Shown here: one piece after another, positions 31,520-41,703 of the stretch
Layout of the letters: every line of letters begins with the position of its first letter
Numbering within the stretch: the first letter of the stretch is position 1
DNA from: Trametopsis cervina
Taxonomy: Eukaryota > Basidiomycota > Agaricomycetes > Polyporales > Irpicaceae
NCBI GenBank assembly: GCA_022385755.1
Contig: MU278348.1
Span: 1,679,470 to 1,743,469 of the forward strand
Length of the DNA stretch: 64,000 nt
Direction: 5' to 3'
Notes under the pieces: model-generated
What the model was told of the DNA's origin: nothing
Seen by the model: only the letters and a program-made list of their open reading frames with translations
Database searches by the model: none
Position numbers and translations under genes: made by a program

Positions 31520-34500
31520 CTAAGCCACGAGCTCAATAGCGGTGTCAACTTCCATGAGCTGCATGTCCATGGCCTCCTCTTCTTCCTCGTCATCTGAGAA
31601 CCGCCCATCGTCCATTTCACCGAGCAGATAATCAACCATGTAGCTGTCTTGGACCAGTTTTTCCATCCTTGCCAGGTGACGCTCGGTATAGGGTACTAGC
31701 GCTTCGATAAGTTCTCTTAACGCCGATGCACCCTTGTTCTCCTTCGCCCGTGGCGCCTCACTGGCGTCCGCCATTTCCGAGAAGACACTGAGAGCGTTCT
31801 CTTCTCCAAAGGCAGCTGCAATGTCCTCAGCCGCGCGCAACTTGACCACGGCATGCAAGACGCGCTGAGCGACGTCACTTGTTCTGGCGTTTGCGTTCCA
31901 CGCCTTTACGTACCGCAGCAGCTTGGCAAGGTCGGATCCTCCGAGCGTGCGGATCACCTCATCCACGGAAGGATGCCCGGTTATTGTTAGTGATGCCATG
32001 AGGGGATCGGTGGTGGATGGTAGGTTCTTGAACAGCGTGTGTAGGCGCCCCGGCTGGTCCATGGCGATCGCGAGGAGGATGGCGTTCCGGTAGTCATGGA
32101 GCGACAAGTAATTCTGGAAGTCTTGTTCCCTGAGGGCATTCGAAGCTCCAATTTAGAACATGCATGGTACGGACACGGATGGAAGGTGTGGGAGAAGGGG
32201 AAATGCGGAGATGAAAGAGAAGGAGAAGGAGAGAAAAGCTCACCTGAGCACCATCTCTGCGCGCTTCGTCTCCTTTTCGTGTTCTTGCTCCGCCGTACAG
32301 TCTTCCCAGAAGGTGAGAACAGAGTCAGCCGCTCCTGAAACAATGGTCTTCTCGTCGGAGCTGACAGCAAGCGCCCAGACCTGAATCACGAGAATTCCGA
32401 GAGAGTGAGTCGCTCAGCGAAGCTTCGTGGCTTACGAGAGCAGGGAGAAGACGTACCTTGTCTTCGTGATTGTCCATCGTGGCCGCACACGACTCGTCGC
32501 GAACGTTCCACAGCTTGACTAAACCATCGCTGGCGGCGCTGACTAACTGCATCCCGGCATTAATAAAGTCGACTCGTAATACCGAGTTGGTGTGTCCTTC
32601 GAACGTCTTCACGCAAGTGTAGTCATCCAAGCTCCATAGCTTGACTGTTTTGTCACCGCTGCCCGTCGCGAGCACTCGCTCGGTGCGGCCGAAGCGTACG
32701 GTCCAAACGCCGCGCTTGTGGCCTTTGCATGTACCGAGCAGCTTGATCTCTCCGCGCACCACGCCACTGTCGTATGCTATGTATTCAATCTCCCATATTT
32801 TTGCCGTACGATCTTGCGAGCCGGAGACGAGTAACCGGTTGTTGGGCGCGACGTCTAGCGAATTGATGTCTTTATCGTGTGCCTTGTGCGTGGTTAAGCT
32901 TTTACACTTCTGCGGCTCCGAGCCCGAGCCATACTCGAGCGGAACGGAGGAGAGGTCCCACATCTTCAAAGTCCGGTCTTGGCTCCCGGTGAACATGAAG
33001 CCAAGCTTGCTCTTGTCGGTCGCAGTACCCCGAGAGAGTGCGATTGCGCCCACGCTCTCCGCATGGCCCTCACAGACGGCCACACAGCCCCATTCCGGCA
33101 CAGCGGGCGGGGAGTCTGTTGAGGATGTATTTTGAGAAGAGATGGGAGCCCAAAGACGGGCTGAACGATCTTTGCTGCCGCTGGCGAGCACACGTCCTTG
33201 TGCGCCATGGTCGAGGCACAGAACTATTTCTGAATGGCCCGACAGAAGCCGGGCGTCCAGCGTCGAAGTGGAGTACACGCGGATAAGGGACGAATTTGTC
33301 GCTAGTGCGACGTGTGTGTCCGCAGTGTTGCTGGTGGCATCAGGAGAAGCACCCGTGGATGGCGGAGAATGGTGCGGCGACAAGAGCGCTACGTCGACGA
33401 TTTCATCGTTGAACCCGATGAGCTGACGTGTCAGCGAGCGAGTGGAGAGCGAGTGGAAGAGGATGTTCTGATCCGCATGGATAGACACAACGGTAGAAGT
33501 GGATGGCACGTATCTGAAACAGACACGGAAAGATTTCAGCAACTCTACCGTTGTGATAAAAAGCTGCGGCAGATGCAGCGCGACCACTCACAATGCGTCG
33601 ACGATTTGTCGTTGCTCTTCTTGATCACCGGTCGGAGCATCGAGTTCTTCACCAAGGGTGTAGAGCACAGAGCCCTTGCGCGCGTCCCAGACTTTGACGA
33701 CGCCCTTCTCACCGGCCGTATAGATCTGGAGCTTAGTACTGCCAGAGCTCTGCCCAAGCAAATCATCGTCCTGTCGAATGAGCCCCACAGCTTCCACGCG
33801 CTCGAGCACAGGTATGGTTTTCACGAGCTGCGGCGCGCCATCTTTCGCTTTTCCTTTTGCCTTGCTGCTTTTTGCGGAAGAAGCATCCGCAGGTTTGGAT
33901 GAGATGTCCCACACCAGGACGACCGAATCTCGCCCGCCGCTGACGAGCCACTTGCCGTCGCGGGAGACGTCCAGGCCGCGGGGCACGGACACATGTCCCT
34001 CCAAGACTGCCTCAGGCTTCACAGCGGCACCCGAACGCGCCGCCGCCGCTGACAGGTCGAATATCCTGATTTTGGTGTCGACACAGCCCGTGACGAGGCG
34101 CATCTTCTGCTCACGCCCCACGGATGACGGGTCGAATGGATAGTCGAAGACGAGCGCGCTGACGACGCCACCATGCCCTTTGAAGACATGCGTGACATAC
34201 CCGCGCACGATGTCCCAGACTTTTACCACGCCGTCGGCAGAGCCGGAGGCAAGGTATGTCGACGTGGGGTCCGTTCTGCAAACGTGCACGGGTGCGTCGT
34301 GTGCGCGTGAGACCACGCGAATGGGTTGGACGGGTCGCGTTATGTGGGCGTTTTCTTTGGGAAGTTCGTATATTCTGAGCGCATGTGCAGAGGTGAAGAG
34401 AATGAGGTGTGCTGCAGAGGGCGAAATACACATTGAGGTGATGGATTCTGTGTCCTATGTGTTGTATGTGAGCACAACGCATAGAGCAATAGGAGAGCAT

Positions 34501-34748
34501 TACGCACCCCTACAAAGCGACATATTTCTCGTCCTTCCTGGACATCCGTAAGTATGGCCTCCTCCCCTACACAAGTCACCAGCCTATTTCCATCTGGTGT
34601 TACTGCGACTGGTCCGCCAGTGTACAAGGGTGCCACAACCCTCGCTTTTTTGAAACTACAAGCGCATTCAATTCATGAGTATGTGACAATATTCAAGAGT
34701 TCCAGATACATACGCTGTCTTCAGCTTGGACTTTGCAACGGTGGACAT
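31520..34748 (-). CDS. UTP13: U3 snoRNP / 90S pre-ribosome WD40 protein Utp13
   Basis: Multi-exon gene for the Utp13 (human TBL3) subunit of the UTP-B complex, which helps U3-dependent 18S rRNA processing in the nucleolus. A 35-nt first exon (34748-34714, MSTVAKSKLKTA) splices to FKKARVVAPLYTGGPVAVTP. Two seven-bladed WD40 propellers follow, with repeats such as LASGSADGVVKVWDIVRGYV, VSGGRDSVVLVWDIS, LASGSKDRSARLWAP, VSGSQDRTAKIWEI, LATGSGDKTVKLWSLDDYTC and VSAASDGLVKLWNV. The C-terminal Utp13 helical domain begins EQDFQNYLSLHDYRNAILLA, runs through LLRYVKAWNANARTSDVAQR, and ends with an acidic tail. Stop at 31520. Domain order and length fit the family. The 3' end faces the ARMT1-like gene across 188 nt. 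Confidence 0.93.
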
Positions 34749-35638
34749 GACGAGCTCAATGACCACAGGCTCTAACAATTCTGCAGCCCCTGCGGTCGTC
34801 TATGGGCGTCTGTGGCAACTTTTCGTGATCGGATTTTCCCGACACATCCCGATTATAAAACCACGCTTTACCGCTTTTAGGCTCGTTCTCTGTCTTACCG
34901 CGACGATATATCTGCTGCAATCTGCTGCAACAGCGCCATCACAAGCGACCCGCGATCTTCATTACTTAGATTCAGCTAGCATGTCTGGAATCTCAGGGAG
35001 CAAATGTGGCCGATCACGCTGTATACAACTATGAGGTAAGTACTGTCCGCTAAGTAGCTGATGTGCAGCGACTCCGGACGCAACATCGCCGCCATTGGAT
35101 CCTCGGGCGTCGGAAAGGCTATCAGCATTACGCCTGCTCAATGACCGGTGCAGGTGTGCCGGACGCGCTGTACAGTCGCTGTAACCCCATTTCCGCCCTG
35201 TCATGTCATGCAGCCTCATGTGGCGACCATAGTGGGCTGATCAGCCAGGTCTGGATCCCTCGTTGCACAAAGTTCTGCGAACCCTGCAGATACAGCTGTG
35301 TCCAGAATACATCGGCTCTTCGACCCGCCCTGCAGCCTGATTGAAGCCGTCCAACATGCGAACAAGTCGCGCGATGCAGGGTACATTATGTGTCATCGAT
35401 GCCCGAGCCGCGTGTAGCTAGCACTATAAACTGTACAGTAGGAGAACGAAGAACAGCGAACTGGCAGTATTCAAGTATGGATTGCCTGCGGAGAAGAAAA
35501 AAGAACGTGACCAATAGCCCGAGATCGCCCTGAAGCGTCCGTGTAGTGCGTAGTATATGATGGTGCGGTATGCTGTGAATTATGCCCCAAAACGTACCTC
35601 GAATCCCACAACCTGCTGCAAACGACAGCTGCAGGTGT
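34749..35638. other. Intergenic region, no gene recognised
   Basis: 890 nt between the UTP13 start and the 3' end of the forkhead gene. Only short frames occur. A direct repeat atctgctgca/atctgctgca lies at about 34911-34930. The UTP13 promoter must be at the left end. Confidence 0.4.
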
Positions 35639-37038
35639 TCATCGTGGGGATGGAATGCCAGACCGTATCTGCAAAGTCCTTAGCTGATCTTCAGCCGCCC
35701 GCCGCGCTCGTGCCTCCTCGTCTGCCGCGCGCTCCGCCTCGACTCTCCGCCGCGCCTCGTCCTCCAGCCTGCTCTCCGCCATCTTCAACGCCTGCTTTGC
35801 GCGCGCGGCCTCTGTTTCTGCCCGTGTGAGCTGGTTCGACAGTCTGAGACAGAGATGTTCTTGGTCAGCGGACTGTCGCTTCAAGATCTCAATCTCCTGC
35901 CGTAACTGCACGAGGAGAACCTCCTGTGACGTCGGCACGTGAGTGTACGAGGAAGAAGCGGAAGACGAGAAGACGCCGTGCAGGCCGTTTCTGCTCGCAT
36001 GGCGTGATGGACCGTGGGTGTGGTTATTGTGGTTGTTGGTGTGGGAGCTGTGAGTGTAGGTAGGGGTAGGAACGCTGCTCGAACTTGACGCGGATGCGGG
36101 AGGGCGGTAGTTGTAGGGCTGATGCGGCTCCTCGCTATCGTAATCCTCGTCCGACATCACTATCGGCCCTCCATCCCCCCAGGGCATGTAGCCCATCTCA
36201 TCGTCTTCGTCATCGTCCTCGGTGGGGCTATTCCGCACAGCAGATGTTTTGAACGAGGACGCGTCCACGGGGCGGAGTATCGCAATTGGAGGGCCTTCAT
36301 ATCTCTTTGGGGCCTCTTCGAGCCGTATGGGAGCGGGCTGGAACGGGGCGGCTTCAGGGATGGGGGGAGGTTGCAGAGGCGTGTCTTTCTGCGCGCGGCC
36401 TCGCTTCCTCGGGCGCTTAGTGCCTGGCGGGGCCTCCAAGTTCACAGTCCAGTACGAACCGAAGCCAGGATCCGTTGCTGGCCTTGGTTGGCGTTCAAAT
36501 AATCGATTGAGCGAGAGGTGATGTCTTACTGATTGCTATTGTGGTCGTCGGCGACGTCGATACGGATTAAGGTGCATATATGGGTGCTTTATGCGTGATA
36601 ACGTACCTTCCATGCTGGCCCTGCAGTCTTGTAATATGGATACTTCTTCTCCATTGCCGCGTAAATTTCTCGTATTGTCAAGCGTTTCTTCGGGCTGCCT
36701 AGAATCGCGCAGCGCAGGATGACGGGCAGTGTATGCTGCGGTCGCCCATTGGTGTCTGGGAGACAGGCGAGGGTGTCTGGGCAATCGGGATGAGGCTCGT
36801 GCGGTCGCATTATTATGTCAGTTTGTGCATAGTAGTTGGATTCTGCGGCGGCCCGCTCGTAAGCCATTGTGTTTGCGAGCGGGGGCGATGTGCTGCCGTT
36901 CTGTACGTGCTGCATTCTGGGTGCGGGGAAGAAAGAGGGAGGTCAAAGGGGCGTGGAGGAGGGCAGCGAGGGGCGTTCTAACCTGAAATCACGCTCCTGG
37001 GTGCTTTCTGGGTTGAGGAGGGTGTCGAGGGAGGCCAT
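35639..37038 (-). CDS. Forkhead transcription factor with C-terminal coiled coil
   Basis: Three-exon gene: 37038-36983, about 36916-36607, and 36536-35639. The forkhead (winged-helix) domain starts after a short N-terminus: LACLPDTNGRPQHTLPVILR, then CAILGSPKKRLTIREIYAAM and EKKYPYYKTAGPAWK. After splicing, the recognition helix reads QSVRHHLSLNRLFERQ, followed by GFGSYWTVNLE for the wing. The usual recognition helix begins Asn-Ser; here Gln-Ser results from the exon join. The rest is Pro-rich, then acidic Glu/Asp-rich, His/Asn/Ser-rich, and ends in a predicted coiled coil from about residue 330 (LVQLRQEIEILKRQSADQEH, then Ala/Glu/Arg-rich). In basidiomycetes forkhead factors act in morphogenesis and cell cycle; the specific role is unknown. 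Confidence 0.9.
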
Positions 37039-37880
37039 TGGGAGGGGAGGGGGAGGGGATGACGGGGGTCGAGCTGAAGGTGAATATGGCAACAATTTGA
37101 CGGTGTTGTCCTGTGGGTCCAACCGGGCGTGCGGAAAGTGGCAGCAGGTCCATCGTTGTTGTTTCCCCCAGATCCGTCCCTGCCGATCCGCCGGGCCTTA
37201 GCTGCCCTAGGCTCAAGCACTCGGGTTGGCATGCCTTCCCACTGCTGCACACACACAACCCTGGCATGCTGCATCCTCGGCCACAGCAATAATATACGCA
37301 GGCCAGCCTCAACTGACAACTCATTGCACTTTTACTATGGCCCGCACACCCACCCGTCGTGGCCCACTCGACCGCCCGACATCATTGCGAAGAACAGCGC
37401 ACGCCGGGCCCCCCAAGCCCAATCACGGGCACACAACCTCGGCCTCATCGAGTTGTCATAATTACGCAAAAAATGCGCCATCCTCGACGAGGGCCTGTCC
37501 CGGAACAACGACAAATGCGCATCCAATTATTCGCAGCCACCTCTTTTCTCGCCGTGTCTCTCACCAATGCATTGACCAAGCGTTGGCCGCTATCGCTCGC
37601 ATCACTGGCCTAGACCGGGGCCCTATCCGGCTCACATCATCAAAGGCTATCGCCCTCGCTCCGATAACATTCCTCACATGACCCACCAACATGTGGACCC
37701 ACCGCTGTTCGACTCTAATACAGCAACAGAGTGATTCGGAGACAGTGCGATGTGTATTGTACATGTAAAGGAGGTGTAAAGAGGGTATAGTCCGCAGAAC
37801 TCGCCAGCCGGGCAACCAAGCTTTGTCCCCGAGGACACACTCACGAACCATTCTGGGGCAGCGCCGTCTTGCTTGCACGT
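37039..37880. other. Intergenic region, no gene recognised
   Basis: 842 nt between the forkhead start and the NIPSNAP 3' end. Plus frames near 37129-37681 are Thr/Pro/His-rich chance-like frames, with no domain. A pyrimidine-rich stretch next to the forkhead start (37040-37065) resembles a fungal CT-rich leader. Confidence 0.4.
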
Positions 37881-39129
37881 CTACTTCAGCGGGCTGTACG
37901 GCAGCGGTTCCATAATGTACGAGTCCATAAACTTCGAGAAATGCGCCGTCTGTTCAATGTGTCAGTACCGTCGCACCCGTGTCTCTTTCAACCGCCGCAC
38001 CTTGGAAACAGTCTCCGACCAGCCATCCAGTTTCCATGCCTTCTCGCGAGTCTCCTTCCGGGTGTGCAGATCGCTGATAACTGGCCGTCAGTCGATGATT
38101 GACAACATAGACAAGGCGTCAAAACATACGGATATTGCCACATGTGGTATACGTGATGCAGCCGGCCGATCTGCGAGAACCACGCTCCTACAGGCTCAAC
38201 GAAGTGCCTGCGAGCTTCAATACCTCTCCGCCTATGATGTTTGGGGTGAACGTCGTACACCTAAACACGCTGAAGCTGCACGTACCAGGCTTGCTCCCAT
38301 TCCAGAAGACTGCCAGGTTTCAGCTGGTACTTCCTCAGCTCGAATATTCCGCCCTCGGAGTGCGGTGGCGCCGTGGGGAAGAACGCAAACTCTTGGCATA
38401 ACTGAGACTCGCGTGAATTGAGGTAGGGTATCAGTTTCTGGTACGCTTTCTGATACTGGAAATAACGCGTCAGACCGCGGATCGATGCTGGGATACGCGC
38501 ACACGTACGTCTGAGTTGCGAATCTTGGCGGTGGTCTTGTCGTACCCATCGTAGTTCTCGTACTCCAAAATGTGAACTGCGGAGAGAGGTGAGACTATGG
38601 ATCTAGGATGGATACGGGATGAGTCGCGTACCGAACGTGTCTTGCTCGCCGATTACGACCTCCCAACTACCTGACAGCTTCACATGCAGTTCGGGGTCTT
38701 CTTTGATTGTGGAGTAGTACTCCGTCCTAAGTGAAAAGTAAACACATGTACACCGTCGCATTTCCTGTGCGAAACACGTACGCAGCCTTCTTATAATTCT
38801 CCGTCTCGCTAGGTTTCACCTTATGTACTATGTTATGTGGCTAATGAGCGTGTATCTCATACACAAAGGCGGCGGTCTAGACTCACTTTCAAAACCGTGC
38901 ACGTACTTCCCTCGCGCTACCAGCCTGGAGTGCTGCTGTACGTGGACGTCACCCTCCTTCTGCGCCTCAGGAGAGCCATGGAGGATGGACTGGCCACACA
39001 TTCGCCACCATCAGGAACAAGTCAGAACGGTCCGCCTACAACGTGTCTGCTCACCTGGACGGATATACCCCTGGTGGGTGCAGCAATGACGGACGGCTTG
39101 AGTGCGCGCGCGCCGAGTCTCGCGAGCAT
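37881..39129 (-). CDS. NIPSNAP family mitochondrial protein
   Basis: Multi-exon gene for a NIPSNAP protein, a conserved mitochondrial matrix/surface family linked in animals to mitophagy signalling and metabolism. Exon 1 (39129-39055) gives MLARLGARALKPSVIAAPTR, a mitochondrial-type presequence. Later exons give GDVHVQQHSRLVARGKYVHG, then KPSETENYKKAATEYY. Next is SGSWEVVIGEQDTFVHILEY, joined to ENYDGYDKTTAKIRNSD. The second NIPSNAP repeat carries FELRKYQLKPGSLLEWESAW, then FSQIGRLHHVYHMWQYPD and LDGWSETV. The C-terminus, FMDSYIMEPLPYSPLK, ends at TAG 37883-37881 and is a typical family ending. Length and motif order match known members. Divergent from the glycosyltransferase-like gene. Confidence 0.92.
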
Positions 39130-39452
39130 GTCGATAATGAGCGGAAATGTTCAGTAAGTAAGGTTGTGTGTATACGCGTCGAAGGTGATAAATACGCAAG
39201 CTGGCTGTAGCAAAGACGAATATCGCGAGGTGAGGTGGGTGTGGTGTGAGGGCGGCCAAGTCGCAGCTGGCTGCTGGCCCGCCTGCCTCCCAGTAGCTCG
39301 GGTTGGTGCTCCGCTCTATGTGCCATCAGATGTCGACGTAAGCGGGGTAGGGGCGTGGGAACGTCCGCACGAAGCGCGCGGAATCCCGTCCACCCGCCGC
39401 GACTCGGCTTGAGCTTGACGTTCAGCGGTGGTCTGTCTGCGGTTATGAAGAC
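39130..39452. promoter_or_regulatory. Divergent promoter region (NIPSNAP / glycosyltransferase-like gene)
   Basis: 323 nt separate the two start codons. The segment is GC-rich, with no obvious TATA box and no convincing gene of its own. Confidence 0.35.
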
Positions 39453-41384
39453 ATGCTGAGGTTCAATGCACAATGGGCTGCGACGCTGCTTTTACCACTC
39501 ATTGTCTTCTGCATTCAGAAGTGGTTCGTTCGACAGCACCAGCCTGGGCTTTCGCATGACGGTGCAAATGTCAGTGCCATTTCATCCAGAGACTTCAACC
39601 CAAACTCACTTGCGTCGTGCAGCAGAACCGAGGACGTCTGGGCTCCTTGGATGATTTGAACATCAGCTCAGATAATCCCGACACGACTGCCGTAATCCTG
39701 AACTGGTCTCGATTCCCTAACGTCCAGCGCATCTCGTCCCTGTTGTGTTCGACTGCGCTGAGTGGCGTCATCTCTGAAGTGTTCATATGGAATAACAGTC
39801 CGCAGAAACTGTCATATGATGTACGAACGAATCCCTTATACAAATGGTGAGCAATTTATACGACATCTATTTAGGATTTCGTGGACACAACCTGCCCGAC
39901 GCACAAACTAAAAATACACAACTCGGCGGAGAACCTGTACTTCCGCGCGCGTTTCCTTGCCTGTGCGCAAGCAAACACTCCCTACTGCTTTATTCAGGTA
40001 ATGTCGAATGACGTACAGATCCGAACCGCTACGATTGACTCAGCACTTTCCGCAGGACGATGATTACCTAGTCTTCCCCGAAGTCATCCGTGCTATGCAT
40101 GCCCGCATGCACCAAATCCAGGGTCCGCACACCCTGCACCTTCTCCCAGCGCACGAACATCTGTCGTCTTCGCTACGAGAGATACACGTGGGCAACACCG
40201 TACCTGGCAAACAGATTCACACCGGCTTCGCCTGGCTGGGACACGGCGCGCTCCTGCATCGCTCCGAAGCCGTGGACTTCGTGTCACTCATGCACGCCCT
40301 GAACGCGTCAGACACGGAGCTGCAGATGGCCGACAACTATTACACCGTCCTGAAGAACCGCGTCCCTGAAATCTGGTTCGATCAAGGGGTCGAGCTGGGC
40401 GGGGGCCAGCCTTTTACCGTAGGTGCCGACGGCGACGAGCGCAACAATCGACACATTGTGAGTCCACTTCCGCCTTAACATTCAACGCTCGGTCGCTGTC
40501 ATATCGCACATCCTTATCTCGGGGGTGAACTCACGGAAGTGCTTTTTGGCAGAGACGAGCGATGAACTTCCTCCAGTCCGTTATCTCCAACGACGACGCG
40601 CCTCCGGCGGTGCAGCTCCCGTACGTGCACGTGTACGGCAGCGGGGACGTACCCGACGACAACCAAGCACCGATCGCGACTGCTACGGCGGTGCGTGCCG
40701 TGTGTCGACACGCGCGGTGTTTGCTCGAAACGAATATTGCATCGCTACCTGGATCATACCGCGATTCACCTGGCAGTGACGGCGTTATCGACATGCTCCA
40801 GCTCGAAGCACGTAAGAGGGACACTATCAGCGCCGCTGCGAGTCGGCTGTACCTCGACCATCCCCCATCTAAGGCCGTTGATAACCGTCAGGAGTCCTAT
40901 TTTGAGAGTTCGGCAGGTGTGTACCCTGACTGCATAGCGCGCAGCGACCAAACAGGTCATCGTTGTATTCTAGCGGCGCAAGTTGGTGACTACATTCAGC
41001 TCGACTTCTTCGCAGACGTGGGCGCGCTGAAGCCTGCGCCACTTGAGATGGTGTGGCTGGTTAGTCGAGACACCGAACAGATGCTCCGATCCAGTAGGAT
41101 TTCGAGTTTGCGTCGCGGTCTCACGCAGGTGAGCTTGGACAACATTCAAACGGAGCCACGATGCTTAACTGTCAGCGACGCCTGATCAGTGTGTGTTTGA
41201 GCCTGAACCTATCTGCATTGACGGGCGCGCCCATGGGGCGGAAGATCTGCGAGAATGCGTGTTTCCTTTGCATTGGAACGGCGGTCTTGATCAGTGTGAG
41301 CTGGGAAACGTTGTCCGTTTGGAAGTAGTGCGCCCTGTAGAGCCGCCTGTACCCTGGCGCGTGCATGAGGTGTGGGTGCGGTGA
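39453..41384 (+). CDS. Type II membrane glycosyltransferase-like protein
   Basis: Predicted 536-residue Golgi-type enzyme. Exons 39453-39569, 39623-39820, 39875-39997, 40056-40457, 40553-41128 and 41190-41384 total 1611 nt in phase. ATG 39453 opens a short cytoplasmic end and one membrane helix (ATLLLPLIVFCIQKWF), a type II anchor. The domain then reads AVILNWSRFPNVQRISSLLC, then VISEVFIWNNSP. This resembles the start of GT2/GT64-type nucleotide-sugar folds. A metal-binding acidic motif follows, CFIQDDDYLVFPEVI. Later come GFAWLGHGALLHR, then ADNYYTVLKNRVPEIWFDQG. The C-terminal third, encoded mainly by exon 5, has AVDNRQESYFESSAGVYPDC and GDYIQLDFF, reminiscent of a discoidin-like beta-sandwich. 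Donor and acceptor sugars are unknown. An uncharacterised basidiomycete family is likely; the glycosyltransferase call rests on fold-type motifs. Confidence 0.65.
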
Positions 41385-41703
41385 CATCGCCTCCCCGAGT
41401 ACCTACGGTATAGCCAGTTCATCACATAATCCAACGAGCATCGGCTTTGCACCAAGGATTATTCACTGAGAGCGGGAGGGATTAGATGATCAGTCAGGTA
41501 TCACGGGCCGGACATCCCGATGTCATAGGCGCCTGATAATGCGCGGCAAAGTGCGAGAAATGACTGCACGACGACTGGCGGGAGAAACTTGAGCATCTGA
41601 ACATCTTTTCCACTGACTTCACCCCCACAGAGCGGCTGAGAGCTTTGACTCGCCCCATGTATCTTACCTCGAACACTCCTGAAACGTTGGTGTATCTGCT
41701 GGG
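41385..41703. other. Short intergenic region
   Basis: 319 nt between the stop of the glycosyltransferase-like gene and the chosen start of the MOCS1-type gene. No gene or clear TATA box was seen. Confidence 0.4.

Noticed and set aside
34726..35034. 102-codon plus frame at the UTP13 upstream region
   Set aside because: It overlaps the first UTP13 exon antisense and shows no conserved features.
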